A stretch of DNA of 50,188 nt from Oscillospiraceae bacterium (GCA_009780985.1 WQYZ01000007.1:1-50188), one strand, 5' to 3'; shown: positions 23,218 to 32,304, counted from the first letter of the stretch. Made by a program: numbers and translations. The notes: generated by a model not told the origin, from the letters alone.

Positions 23218-23702
23218 GATTTACCTTTCGCCTTTTCATACTCTGTCTGCGCGTCGTTGTAATACCTGACTTCTTCATCAGTGACGGGACAGATTTTCGG
23301 CACGGGGCAGGGAACTCCGTTCTCGTCCATAGCGACATAGGTCAGAAATGCGTTGTTTGTTGTAATAATCGCGCCGGTGTACATATTTTCTGCTTCTACC
23401 CGCACCGCAACTTTCATAGACGTGCGCCCCGTCCAAATCACTTTTGCGTTAAGCATCACCATTTCGCCCTTGCGGATTGGATGGCGGAAGTCCACGCTCT
23501 CAATGGAAACGGTGGCGACTGTTTTACGGGCGTGACGGGTGGCGGCAAGCGCGCCTACAATATCGACCCAATGCAACAGTCTGCCCCCCAAAAGATTTTC
23601 TAAAAGATTGGTATCGTTAGGCAGTACCAACTGCGTCATATTAACTTCGGTTGAGGCAGGAGTTATGCCGGTTTGGTTTTGTTTGTTATCTGTATTTTCC
23701 AT
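23214..23702 (-). CDS. Acyl-CoA thioesterase, hotdog fold
   Basis: A 162-residue protein of the cytoplasmic acyl-CoA hydrolase (YciA/BFIT-like) group. The hotdog helix lies in LLGGRLLHWVDIVGALAATRHAR near residues 38-62, with the catalytic-type Asp/Gly in HWVDIVGA, and DFRHPIRKGEMV and TNNAFLTYVAMDENG follow. It hydrolyses acyl-CoA to free fatty acid and CoA; the substrate range is unknown. A GAGGA site supports the ATG at 23702. Its TAG stop is the first base triplet of palindromic repeat R4, so the natural C-terminus may have been altered by the repeat. Confidence 0.85.
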   Translation of the reverse strand: MENTDNKQNQTGITPASTEVNMTQLVLPNDTNLLENLLGGRLLHWVDIVGALAATRHARKTVATVSIESVDFRHPIRKGEMVMLNAKVIWTGRTSMKVAVRVEAENMYTGAIITTNNAFLTYVAMDENGVPCPVPKICPVTDEEVRYYNDAQTEYEKAKGKS

Positions 23703-23726
23703 GAACTTTGTTCCTCAACTTTAACT

Positions 23727-24374
23727 TTATGTCAACCCGAAATGCTGTTCTATCGTATTCAGCATATCCTCGACGATACTGTTTTCGTTTCTGTAATACC
23801 GTTTTATATCATATTTGAAAAACTCGTCTAATTTTGTATAAATACATGCTAAATTTCTTCTGTAATTTAGCCAATCTTCTTTTTCCGAATCTGTCATGTC
23901 GGTACGTTTCATTGTACTTTCCATAATATGCGACTGAGCGGGTCTGCTGTAAAAATCTCTTTTGATAATCTCGTCAGACGTTGATAAGTATATTATTCTA
24001 TTATAATCTACCAATGGAGTAATACCTACGGCATATACGCCTTCGCAGATTATTTTTTCATATTTACCCGATAATTCAATCAGGTCGGCTATAATTATGG
24101 GCGTCAGTTCGCAGATTACAGCCGCTTCCCGCGCTATTGCTTCATCTATGCCGATTTGCGAAAAACCTCTTATTTTGTCCTGATATAATGCCGGCTGATA
24201 TTCAATATCTGCGATTTCATAATATGTTTTTCTCATGTCATCGGTGCTGTAACGATACATTTTATATTTTTCGCCGAGATATTTTGACGCAGTTGTCTTG
24301 CCGGCGCATGAGCCGCCGATTATGAAATACACATTTTTGAGTTTGCGCGATATAACGTTTTCAGGGATATTCAT
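23727..24374 (-). CDS. P-loop kinase-like protein
   Basis: A 215-residue single-domain nucleotide-binding protein. Walker A GGSCAGKTTASK lies near residue 20, with STDDMRKTYYE (a substrate-binding type Asp pair) near residue 45, and IICEGVYAVG as the likely Walker B strand near residue 110. The layout fits small-molecule kinases of the 2-phosphoglycerate-kinase or zeta-like group; the substrate cannot be told. GGAG lies five bases upstream of the ATG. It is 40 bp downstream of the solute-binding lipoprotein gene. Confidence 0.65.
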   Translation of the reverse strand: MNIPENVISRKLKNVYFIIGGSCAGKTTASKYLGEKYKMYRYSTDDMRKTYYEIADIEYQPALYQDKIRGFSQIGIDEAIAREAAVICELTPIIIADLIELSGKYEKIICEGVYAVGITPLVDYNRIIYLSTSDEIIKRDFYSRPAQSHIMESTMKRTDMTDSEKEDWLNYRRNLACIYTKLDEFFKYDIKRYYRNENSIVEDMLNTIEQHFGLT

Positions 24375-24414
24375 TTTTACTCCGAACGCATCTTCTTATT
24401 TAGGAAAATATAAA

Positions 24415-25920
24415 TTATTTCAATGTTAAATAAGCGTCAACCAATTTTTTTAACGCATCTTCTGCTTTACCCCTTATTTTATCGTAATTTGAAACAAAGT
24501 CCGTTTTTACTCCGCAGGCGCAGTCGCGCATTAAAGTCGCGCTTCCTCCGAAATCATGGATTGTGTCCAAATCAAAATAAAAATTGGAATATATTATATC
24601 AAGCATTTTTTGCGACGATTCGTCGCGCGCTATTTTCTGCTGTATTATGATGTCATACATAGCCGGTTTTACCATCTCGTATGACATATACGCCATTGTT
24701 TCCATAATCAATCCGGTGCGTTCCGGATCGTCGCAGTAAGCCGGCACCGCTATTCCGCACGGTCCCCACGGATTTCCGAGCGTGACATATTCAGACTGTG
24801 AAGAATCAAGTTTGGGGAGCGGTAAAATACCGTAGTCATCATTCATAGCCCTGAATCGTTCTATTATATTGTTCATTGCGCTTATCAGAAATAGTGATTT
24901 GCCGTCCATGAAAAGCGTCAGCTCCGAATTGGCAGCATATTTTTTCAGGGTTCCGTTATAGGTAGAAACTGGGTCGCTCAAAATCTGGGCGCATTTATTT
25001 ATTATATTGATTACCTGTTCATCGTCGAAATTCAGTTTAAAATATTCCGTACTGTCATTCACGGTCATTTTCTGCCCGAATGAAACAAATAACGCCTGTC
25101 CCGCAACGCCGTTGTCGTGGGCTAACCCATAGAAATCGTTATCCGTCATCACTCCGTCACCGTCTAAATCCTTGTTTTTATTTTTCACAAGTTCCATTAA
25201 TTTATCCGCTGTCCATTGGTTATCCAATACCAGCTGATTCATATCTCCTATATCGTAATTGGCAGCCGAGGTTTTATTATAGACAAACACTTCGGGCGTA
25301 TAGTAAAAAAACGGCGACAGCGGACCGGTGGTATAAAAAATCTTGCCGTTGATTTGCATGGTTTCATACATTGATTTACACCACCATGTCTGGTCAAGCT
25401 GTATATAATTCAGCGAATTAAGGTCGGCTAACATTCCCGACGGCGAGAGAGAGTTTATGCCGTCCGCCATAGACGTGATTATCATATCGTACGCATGATC
25501 CTGCGCTTTTACGGATTTATTTACATTATCGCGGACTTTCCCGCGGTCTTCAAAAGCTATATCCTGAATTGTTATGTTAAAACGCTGTTCTAATTGTCTA
25601 TTGCGTTTATAAAGGGCGTCGTTCATAGGTTCGCCCGTTTCCGTTTCTGCCGGGAAATTAGGACGCGCGTCATAATGCTGCGCTATTATCTTAAAAGTAT
25701 ATCCGCCGTAATCGTCCGCAGGTAAAGTATCGAGATAATCCTGAGTTGCCGGTTCGGTTGTATCTCCGGTTTGCCCTGATTGGGAAGATGCCGGTTCGGA
25801 TACGCTGTTATCGCTGTTTTCATTATTGATGCTTTTACACGCAGAAAAAAACGCCGCTGTTAAAATAATCGCAGATAAAAGAACTATGCATGTAATTCTT
25901 ATTTTTTGAAAAAACATCAT
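24415..25920 (-). CDS. Extracellular solute-binding lipoprotein, paralogue
   Basis: A 501-residue secreted lipoprotein like that at 1293-2789. A signal peptide leads to a lipobox FSAC near residue 27, followed by a Ser/Gln/Thr linker. The mature domain has LYKRNRQLEQRFNI, DQTWWCKSM near residue 180, a DLDGDGVMTDND loop near residue 250 and WGPCGIAVPAYCDDPERTG near residue 380. It should bind a sugar-like ligand at the cell surface, but no transporter membrane genes accompany it. It follows a PsbP-like lipoprotein gene by 24 bp, so those two may be expressed together. Confidence 0.8.
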   Translation of the reverse strand: MMFFQKIRITCIVLLSAIILTAAFFSACKSINNENSDNSVSEPASSQSGQTGDTTEPATQDYLDTLPADDYGGYTFKIIAQHYDARPNFPAETETGEPMNDALYKRNRQLEQRFNITIQDIAFEDRGKVRDNVNKSVKAQDHAYDMIITSMADGINSLSPSGMLADLNSLNYIQLDQTWWCKSMYETMQINGKIFYTTGPLSPFFYYTPEVFVYNKTSAANYDIGDMNQLVLDNQWTADKLMELVKNKNKDLDGDGVMTDNDFYGLAHDNGVAGQALFVSFGQKMTVNDSTEYFKLNFDDEQVINIINKCAQILSDPVSTYNGTLKKYAANSELTLFMDGKSLFLISAMNNIIERFRAMNDDYGILPLPKLDSSQSEYVTLGNPWGPCGIAVPAYCDDPERTGLIMETMAYMSYEMVKPAMYDIIIQQKIARDESSQKMLDIIYSNFYFDLDTIHDFGGSATLMRDCACGVKTDFVSNYDKIRGKAEDALKKLVDAYLTLK

Positions 25921-25944
25921 ATTTACCTTTTTATATTAATAGTT

Positions 25945-26637
25945 TTATTTAAATTTGAACGTCTCGACGGCAGTGTCTAAAATGTTTGCATACTGGTCGA
26001 ATTTATCCGGAATTGATGTGTAAGTCAAAGTATAAAACTGATTTTTGTTAAAAAATATTACCTGCGAAAACTTAAACGACACTCCAGCTACATCTAAAGT
26101 GAACGTGTATTTTTTCCCCGCGGCTCCGTCCACTGTCACATCTTCGGGTTTTGCGGGGTCAAGTTGCACATTCTGATAAGTTGCCTCATAAGACGGCAGG
26201 ACGTAATTATCCCAGAAATCTTCCACATCGGCGTATTTATTCGGCGGAAGTCCGAACACTATCGCGGATAAATTCGGCTGTACAGGAAAAGAAAAACCTT
26301 CGTATGATGATGTTGTTGAAGATTCTGTCGTCGAATCAACCGGATTTGTTGAATCCGTCGGGGTCTGCGTCGTGAGGCTTTGTACGACTTCGGAGTCTGG
26401 GACATAAACGCTTATCATCGCGGCGTTCTTATCCAAAATGCAATTTTCGGGATAGTAAAAATAAAAATCTACGGCTTTGTTGTTTGCAAGTATGCCGGTT
26501 GAGCCGTCGCTTAATGTCGTATCCGTCGAAAGGTTTTTGATTTCTTTCTGACATGACGATATAGTAAAAACCGTCATACTGACAAATACAATAAAACACA
26601 GAAAAAATATCTTTTTTAAAATTTTCACGTTTTTCAA
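25945..26637 (-). CDS. PsbP-like surface lipoprotein
   Basis: A 230-residue lipoprotein: a basic N-terminus and hydrophobic signal end in lipobox ISSC near residue 29, then a Thr/Ser/Asp-rich linker (residues 80-115). The domain after it, VDFYFYYPENCILDKNAAMI earlier and GKKYTFTLDVAGVSFKFSQVIFFN near residue 180, follows the PsbP/Mog1-like alpha-beta fold that occurs in many Bacillota lipoproteins. Function is unknown. It lies only 20 bp downstream of ricT. Confidence 0.6.
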   Translation of the reverse strand: MKNVKILKKIFFLCFIVFVSMTVFTISSCQKEIKNLSTDTTLSDGSTGILANNKAVDFYFYYPENCILDKNAAMISVYVPDSEVVQSLTTQTPTDSTNPVDSTTESSTTSSYEGFSFPVQPNLSAIVFGLPPNKYADVEDFWDNYVLPSYEATYQNVQLDPAKPEDVTVDGAAGKKYTFTLDVAGVSFKFSQVIFFNKNQFYTLTYTSIPDKFDQYANILDTAVETFKFK

Positions 26638-26657
26638 AATCTCGCGCTCCTTAATTC

Positions 26658-28271
26658 TTATATATCAATATCGATTGCAGAACTCGCTGGTTCGTCCTCG
26701 ATAATGCCCAAACTTTCTAAGATTACGTCTTCGCTGTACGCATTTGCGCCGTTTTTCATATATTCCTGATCGTTTTTCATAAATCCTATAATTTTAAGAT
26801 TCCTCTTAGAATACAGTTTGATAACGTTGTCGCCCTCTCCCATGCCCTTTTGATTTATTTTAACTTTGCATATGCCTGTTAAAACATTGCTTTCGCTTAT
26901 CACTCCGGTTTCTCCGGCGGAAGTTTCGACGATTGCGCCGACTCTCGGCGTATCTTTGCTTAAATACTCATAAGTGTCATGCTCGTATTTCAGACAGCAC
27001 ATAAGCTTTCCGCAGGCACCCGATATTTTCGCCGAATTTATAGAGATATTCTGCTCTTTCGCCATTTTTATAGTAACTTGAGCGAAATCCTGCAAGAAAG
27101 AATTACAGCAGAACGGTCTCCCGCAGATTGAAAGCCCGCCGAGAATTTTTGTCTGGTCTCTGATTCCTATCTGCCGGAGTTCTATCCTGATTTTAAAAAT
27201 CGACGCTAAATCTTTCACCAATTCCCTGAAATCTATTCTGCCGTCCGCAGTAAAATAATACAGTAATTTCGAATTGTCAAAAGTATATTCGGCGTCTGTC
27301 AGTTTCATTTTGAGCTTGTGGAACTTTATTCTTTCGTTTGCGATTCTGAGGGCTTCTTTCGCCATTTTTTTGTTTTTTTCGACCCGTTTTACATCGTCGT
27401 CAGAAGCTCTCCGCGCAACATATTTTAACGGCTGGACGACTTTTTTTAAACTTATATTTTTATTCGGGACAATAACATATCCCATTTCCAATCCGCGTGA
27501 AGTTTCCACAATTATTTTATCGTTTAAAGAATATTGCACGTTATCAGGGTAAAAAAAGTATATTTTGCCGACAGGTTTAAATCTTACTCCGATGATTTCT
27601 ATTTTTTCTCCGGTATCATCTTCAGCTTCTTTATTAAAGAGTGAAACGTCAGAAGTTATTTCTTCGGAATCTTCGATATTATCCGCATTATTATCAGTAA
27701 TATCGGATTTAAAGTTGGGATTGCGTCTATTTTCAGGAGTCTTGAATTTAAACTGATTAAACTGACCTGCCGGTTTATTGTTCCTATTATCTTTATTATC
27801 TTTGACATCTTTATTTTCGCGATAGTCTCTGTTATTTTTGTATTTATCCCTGTTATCTTTAGCCTTTATCATAGGGGGAAGTTTCTGTCTCTGCGGATTA
27901 AAACGGGTAGGCTGATTGAATTTATTGATCTGATTAATCTGGTTCTGCTGATTTTGCTGAACGGAAGTATTTGCGGGTTTTTGAATATTTGAGCTGTTTT
28001 GACTGCTTGCGGACGGTTTAGCTGCCTGATTGGATTGGTTTGCCTGACTGGTCTGAACAGTTTGTTTTAATTGGTTATTTTGAATCTGATTGACCGGAGG
28101 TTTTTGCTGGTTTCTGTGATTGAAAAATCTGGGTTTGAAATTCCTTTTGTCTTTTTCTTTCGTATTTATCCCTGATATATTTGTATTTGGCGGGTTTGCC
28201 GGACTTGAAATATTTGCGGTTTTCGGCGTGTTCTTTATATTTTTTTTATCGTTTGTTTCATCCGTTATCAT
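26658..28271 (-). CDS. ricT: RicT (YaaT, PSP1-domain protein) with a long Asn/Gln-rich extension
   Basis: A 537-residue protein. The C-terminal about 300 residues are RicT: EIIGVRFKPVGKIYFFYPDN near residue 225, the cysteine cluster SICGRPFCCNSF near residue 385 and GACGKLMCCLKYEH near residue 425, which bind Fe-S clusters in the Ric complex. In Bacillus subtilis RicT with RicA and RicF promotes maturation of RNAs by RNase Y and helps sporulation, competence and biofilm entry. The first about 220 residues are unusual: Asn, Gln, Lys and Pro rich, with repeated NQQNQ and DNRDNK-like motifs, and without similarity to the usual about 275-residue protein. holB is 45 bp upstream. Confidence 0.92.
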   Translation of the reverse strand: MITDETNDKKNIKNTPKTANISSPANPPNTNISGINTKEKDKRNFKPRFFNHRNQQKPPVNQIQNNQLKQTVQTSQANQSNQAAKPSASSQNSSNIQKPANTSVQQNQQNQINQINKFNQPTRFNPQRQKLPPMIKAKDNRDKYKNNRDYRENKDVKDNKDNRNNKPAGQFNQFKFKTPENRRNPNFKSDITDNNADNIEDSEEITSDVSLFNKEAEDDTGEKIEIIGVRFKPVGKIYFFYPDNVQYSLNDKIIVETSRGLEMGYVIVPNKNISLKKVVQPLKYVARRASDDDVKRVEKNKKMAKEALRIANERIKFHKLKMKLTDAEYTFDNSKLLYYFTADGRIDFRELVKDLASIFKIRIELRQIGIRDQTKILGGLSICGRPFCCNSFLQDFAQVTIKMAKEQNISINSAKISGACGKLMCCLKYEHDTYEYLSKDTPRVGAIVETSAGETGVISESNVLTGICKVKINQKGMGEGDNVIKLYSKRNLKIIGFMKNDQEYMKNGANAYSEDVILESLGIIEDEPASSAIDIDI

Positions 28272-28316
28272 TATGAAAAATGTTTCCTTTCAATTTTACT
28301 GTTCTGACTGTTCTGT

Positions 28317-29372
28317 CTATATATCGCTTAAAAACGATATTAAATTTAATCTTGCGTTTATATTATAATCTAAATCCGACTTAAATTTATGAATTTTACC
28401 TGATAAATCAATAATTTTTTTTGCGGAATAAAGATTTAACAGTTTATTTATTTTTTCAGTATCTTTCCCGCCGGATTTATTATAATTATTAAAATATAAA
28501 AACGGTACATTGCCCGGATTATCTAAATCCCGCGTGAAAATTTTTGCTATCAGAATATCGCGGACGGCGTTTTGCAGCGCAGAATAAAAATTCAAAAGCT
28601 CAGTTTTGTTCAGCCTTTCAAATCCCTTTGACGCCATATTCTGATACAATGACAATTTGTCCGGATTTTCGGACAATATGCCGTATATTAAATCACCGTA
28701 TGAACTGCCGGACTGCGAAGCCGAACGGTTTTGCAGCATATCCAAAGCCGCGCCTATAGACCCGTTCGCAAATTTTGCAGCGTACGCGATTTCATTGTCT
28801 CCGAAGCCCGGATTATTTTTTTCTATATAATTTCTGATTTCGGTTTCGCTTATATAATCCATAGTAAATCTGACGGCGCGGGATTTTACCGTTTCGAGTA
28901 TCAAATCGCAGCTGTTTACTGTGATAATAAAAATAACGAAATGCGGGGGTTCCTCAATGGATTTTAAAAGGGCGTTCTGTCCCTGTGGGGTCATATTCTG
29001 CATATTTTTTATTATATATATTTTTTTGTCGCTTTCATTCGGCGACAGATACAGTCCGTCGATAATCTCTCTGACTTTATCTATATGGAACGACAATGCC
29101 GAATCGCTCTCGGATTCTGCGGTTATAATATCAGGGTGTATTTTTGCGCCGGCTTTTCTGCACGCTTCGCAAACCCCGCATGGTTCGCCGTATTCCGATT
29201 TATACGCGTAATCCTGGCATACCGCCGCCATAGCCAATATATCCGCCATAGACGATTTTCCGCTTCCCGGCGCGCCCTCAAAGATAAAAGCTCCAGGCAG
29301 TTTGCCTGACTTTATCATGCCTTTTATAATTTGTATATTTTTCTCATTTTTTATAATATCACAAAACTTCAA
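28317..29372 (-). CDS. holB: DNA polymerase III subunit delta'
   Basis: A 351-residue clamp-loader subunit. The Walker A is GAPGSGKSS near residue 35, a zinc-binding group CGVCEACR follows near residue 65, and KIYIIKNMQNMTPQGQNALLKSIEEPPHFVIFI (Walker B/sensor region) lies near residues 120-150. It loads the sliding clamp on DNA with tau and delta. The gene lies 6 bp after darA, in the conserved Bacillus-like order; the sequence between darA and ricT holds nothing else. Confidence 0.92.
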   Translation of the reverse strand: MKFCDIIKNEKNIQIIKGMIKSGKLPGAFIFEGAPGSGKSSMADILAMAAVCQDYAYKSEYGEPCGVCEACRKAGAKIHPDIITAESESDSALSFHIDKVREIIDGLYLSPNESDKKIYIIKNMQNMTPQGQNALLKSIEEPPHFVIFIITVNSCDLILETVKSRAVRFTMDYISETEIRNYIEKNNPGFGDNEIAYAAKFANGSIGAALDMLQNRSASQSGSSYGDLIYGILSENPDKLSLYQNMASKGFERLNKTELLNFYSALQNAVRDILIAKIFTRDLDNPGNVPFLYFNNYNKSGGKDTEKINKLLNLYSAKKIIDLSGKIHKFKSDLDYNINARLNLISFLSDI

Positions 29373-29378
29373 AACTTA

Positions 29379-29705
29379 TCACACTCTCTCAAAGCGTTCT
29401 ATATTCAGCACGAGTATCGTGCCGCCGCCGACCTGGACTTCCACGGGTATATTCGCGCCGATGTTTCCTGTCGCCAGCGCAATATCGTTTACTACTGACT
29501 GCGTATGCTTTTTGCTGTATTTTGATATTATATCTATTGCTATATCAACTTCGCCGTCTTCCACACCCATAATGAAAGTGGTGTTCCCCGACATCAGAAA
29601 TCCGCCGGTAGATGCAATTTTCGTAACATGAAATCCCGCTTTTGTGAGCGATGACGACACAAGAACGTTGTCGTCGTTGTGCACTATTGCAAGTATAAGT
29701 TTCAT
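29379..29705 (-). CDS. darA: Cyclic-di-AMP receptor DarA (PstA/YaaQ family)
   Basis: A 108-residue PII-like protein. MKLILAIVHNDDNVLVSSSL, KIASTGGFLMSGNTTFIMGVE and the end VEVQVGGGTILVLNIERFERV match the DarA (CdaA receptor) family over its whole length. Family members are trimers that bind c-di-AMP; no output is defined. It lies 39 bp downstream of the decarboxylase-like gene and 6 bp upstream of holB. A c-di-AMP phosphodiesterase gene (gdpP) is also in the window, at 35006-37213. Confidence 0.93.
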   Translation of the reverse strand: MKLILAIVHNDDNVLVSSSLTKAGFHVTKIASTGGFLMSGNTTFIMGVEDGEVDIAIDIISKYSKKHTQSVVNDIALATGNIGANIPVEVQVGGGTILVLNIERFERV

Positions 29706-29744
29706 AAAAAATATTCCGCCTTTCTTAAATCAACTTTATATATT

Positions 29745-31106
29745 TTATAGAATTACGTCTATTTCACTTTTCATCTCTTTTAATATATCATAAATCTCCC
29801 TGTCTATTATTTCTCCGGGAAGCACAATCGGGACTCCGGGAGGATACGCGAAAACAGATTCCGCCGAAACTCTGTTCAGCGATTTTTCAGCCGGCACAGT
29901 CTCTCGCGGGAATTTAGTCGCCGAATTTAGACTCATGACAGTCTTTGGATTTACAGTAAAATTATATTTTTTTGACGACTGACATGATTTGACCGGATAG
30001 ATTCGCGAAAATTTTTTTAAAACGTCAAGAAGAACGTCAAAATCTTCTGACGGATTTAATATGCTCGGTATTATTATCGCGTTATCTTTGTCAAAAAATT
30101 CGCAGACTATATTGCTTTCAAAAAGATAATAATATAGTTTTTCCCCCATGTTTTCGGAAGTCAGGACTATCCTGTACGGGTCGCGGATTCCTGTCTCGGG
30201 AATAATATTCAATCCCGATTCTGTTGCTCGTTGCTTAAACAAATTTATATCGGCGATAAGCCGCGCATGTTCGGGCTGACCGTAATTTTCCAAATAATCA
30301 ACCATATTTTCTATACTTTGCAGTATCAAAAAAGACGGGCTTGTCGAAGCAAATATTTTCAGGGATTCTCTTATACTGCCGCAGCCGGCGTAGTTTTTAT
30401 TTGCGTGGATTACTGCGGCTCCGGTAAGAGCGGGCAGGGTTTTGTGCAACGAATCTACAGAAATATCGGCTCCGCAGTTTACAGGGTGCAAACAGCCGTC
30501 TTCATAAAACGCAAGATGCGAGCCGTGCGAATTGTCAACAACAAGCGCGAGTTCATATTTTTTACACTCCCGCGAAATTTCAGGAATATTTTTCATACCG
30601 CCAAAATAGTCGGGAGATGTAACAAACACTCCGATGGTATTTCTATAATTTCTGTTAAAATACCCTATTCTTTCAGCGAAATTTTCGTCAGGATAAACAA
30701 CCCACAATGGGTTTATGTCTAATAAAGCCAGCGCGTTTATAAAAGATATATGCGAATTCCTGTCGCAGATTATATATAATTTTTCGCCGCTTTTATTTTT
30801 ATAATTCCTTATGAGAGACAGCAAAGCCCCCTGTATTCCAAGCGTCGCGCCTCCGCATGATATATATGACACGATTTGATTGGTTGCAGTGTCTTTAAAA
30901 AAGCATTTTGAAATTCTTTCCTCCAAATCTAAAATCAGCCTTGAATTTACATCGGGACTGTACAAATTATCTGTGAAAAAAAGTTCCGTAACGTCGGTCG
31001 AATAATCAAGACTTATGCCGATTTTTTGCCCTTTGTGTCCTGGCATATGAAATCTGATTGGATTTTTTCCGGCATATTCCGCGATTATGTTATTTAAATT
31101 CCCCAT
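29745..31106 (-). CDS. Orn/Lys/Arg decarboxylase-family PLP protein (YaaO-like)
   Basis: A 453-residue fold-type I PLP enzyme. The N-terminus IRFHMPGHKGQKIG is characteristic, SYISCGGATLGIQGALLSL marks the cofactor region, and the PLP lysine is in SVDSLHKTLPALTGAAVIH near residue 220. Members decarboxylate basic amino acids, but assignment to a substrate is not possible from sequence alone. The place directly upstream of darA corresponds to yaaO in Bacillus subtilis, although tmk is not present between them. A sigma-A-like promoter lies at 31167-31195, so this gene may head the long minus-strand run. Confidence 0.85.
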   Translation of the reverse strand: MGNLNNIIAEYAGKNPIRFHMPGHKGQKIGISLDYSTDVTELFFTDNLYSPDVNSRLILDLEERISKCFFKDTATNQIVSYISCGGATLGIQGALLSLIRNYKNKSGEKLYIICDRNSHISFINALALLDINPLWVVYPDENFAERIGYFNRNYRNTIGVFVTSPDYFGGMKNIPEISRECKKYELALVVDNSHGSHLAFYEDGCLHPVNCGADISVDSLHKTLPALTGAAVIHANKNYAGCGSIRESLKIFASTSPSFLILQSIENMVDYLENYGQPEHARLIADINLFKQRATESGLNIIPETGIRDPYRIVLTSENMGEKLYYYLFESNIVCEFFDKDNAIIIPSILNPSEDFDVLLDVLKKFSRIYPVKSCQSSKKYNFTVNPKTVMSLNSATKFPRETVPAEKSLNRVSAESVFAYPPGVPIVLPGEIIDREIYDILKEMKSEIDVIL

Positions 31107-31166
31107 ATCAAACGATTTTCCGTCCTTTTACGCAAAAAGTTAAAATTATATAAAAGCTGTAAGTCT

Positions 31167-31195
31167 ATTTTATCATAAATAAATGGATTTGTAAA
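31167..31195 (-). promoter_or_regulatory. Sigma-A promoter of the yaaO-darA-holB-ricT run
   Basis: On the minus strand TTTACA (31195-31190) and TAAAAT (31172-31167) with 17 bases between, about 60 bp upstream of the decarboxylase-like start codon. Confidence 0.6.
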
Positions 31196-31257
31196 TAATT
31201 ATTGTAAGTTTTTTATGATAATTGCATAAAAATTTTGATTTATTTTCAAAACACCAC

Positions 31258-31286
31258 TTGACATATATAGATTATCGATATATAAT
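31258..31286 (+). promoter_or_regulatory. Sigma-A promoter of the MoxR operon
   Basis: TTGACA (31258-31263) and TATAAT (31281-31286) with 17 bases between. It is overlapped by one palindrome and followed by a second. Confidence 0.8.
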
Positions 31287-31310
31287 ATGTTATATAGATT
31301 ATCTATATAA
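31263..31310 (+). promoter_or_regulatory. Two palindromic operators over the MoxR promoter
   Basis: Operator 2 (31290-31310) is a perfect palindrome with half-site TTATATAGAT around a central T. Operator 1 (31263-31283) is ATATATAGAT, central T, ATCGATATAT with one mismatch. Centres are 27 bp apart. Operator 1 fills the space between -35 and -10, operator 2 covers the expected transcription start. This is a typical repressor arrangement; the regulator is not identifiable in the window. Confidence 0.65.
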
Positions 31311-31335
31311 CATTATAATTACGGAGGAGAAAATT

Positions 31336-32304
31336 ATGTCCGATGCATCAAATACGTCTAATATATTAACAAGAATACGCGAAAATATCAAGTCTGCCGT
31401 GTTATTGCGTGAAGAACTCATTGACAATATACTGATTTGCCTCTGCTGCGAGGGGCATATACTCCTCGAAGATATGCCCGGCACAGGCAAAACAACCCTC
31501 GCTAAGGCAATCGCAAATTCGATTGATATTGCGTTCAAAAGAATACAGTGCGTTCCCGATATTCTGCCGTCGGATATCACCGGAATAAATTATTTTAACC
31601 AGAAAGAAAATGAGTTTGTATTCAGGAGAGGACCTATATTCGCGAACATAATTCTCGCCGACGAAATCAACCGAGCCTCTCCGCGCTCGCAGGCGGCATT
31701 GCTCGAATGTATGGAAGAAAAGCAAGTCACTGTCGATAACAATACATATGTTCTGGACAAACCGTTTATGGTTATCGCAACGCAGAACCCGATCGAGACA
31801 AGAGGCACTTTCCCCCTGCCGGAAGCCCAGCTCGACAGATTTATGATGAAACTCTCTCTCGGCTATCCGTCAAAAGATACAGAGGGGGAAATAATCGGCA
31901 TGAATCTCACAAAAATCCCAGTGAAAGAAATAAAACCGGTAGCGTCCGGCGACGATATTGTAAACCTGAATAAATGCCTCGCGCAAATCACATTGAGCCA
32001 GCCTATCAGAGATTATATAGTGGAGATAATCTATGCAACGCGCAAAAATAATTATATCAGAGTTGGAGCAAGTCCCAGAGCGGGAATCGCCCTTGCCAAA
32101 GCGTCGGTTGCCCGCGCTATGCTATATAACCGCGCGTACGTTCTGCCGGACGACGTAAAAGCTCTCGTCGTGCCCGTGCTGTCTCACAGGATAATAACGG
32201 ATTATGACCGATCTTTATCACAGTCGAACGTTTCGCAGGCAATGACAAATGCGAAAATCCTCACCGATATTGTTGACGGCATACGCGCGCCAGTGACGGA
32301 ATGA
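31336..32304 (+). CDS. MoxR-family AAA ATPase
   Basis: About 322 residues. Walker A is DMPGTGKTT near residue 45, Walker B LADEINRASPR near residue 105, sensor 1 ATQNPIE, and EAQLDRFMMKLSLGYPS near residue 165. MoxR ATPases act as chaperones that assemble or mature partner protein complexes and typically are encoded with a DUF58 gene, as here. The start at 31336 has GGAGGAG six bases upstream; an upstream in-frame ATG at 31222 precedes the promoter and cannot be used from it. A promoter with two operators controls it. A 116-bp palindromic repeat separates it from the DUF58 gene. Confidence 0.93.
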   Translation: MSDASNTSNILTRIRENIKSAVLLREELIDNILICLCCEGHILLEDMPGTGKTTLAKAIANSIDIAFKRIQCVPDILPSDITGINYFNQKENEFVFRRGPIFANIILADEINRASPRSQAALLECMEEKQVTVDNNTYVLDKPFMVIATQNPIETRGTFPLPEAQLDRFMMKLSLGYPSKDTEGEIIGMNLTKIPVKEIKPVASGDDIVNLNKCLAQITLSQPIRDYIVEIIYATRKNNYIRVGASPRAGIALAKASVARAMLYNRAYVLPDDVKALVVPVLSHRIITDYDRSLSQSNVSQAMTNAKILTDIVDGIRAPVTE

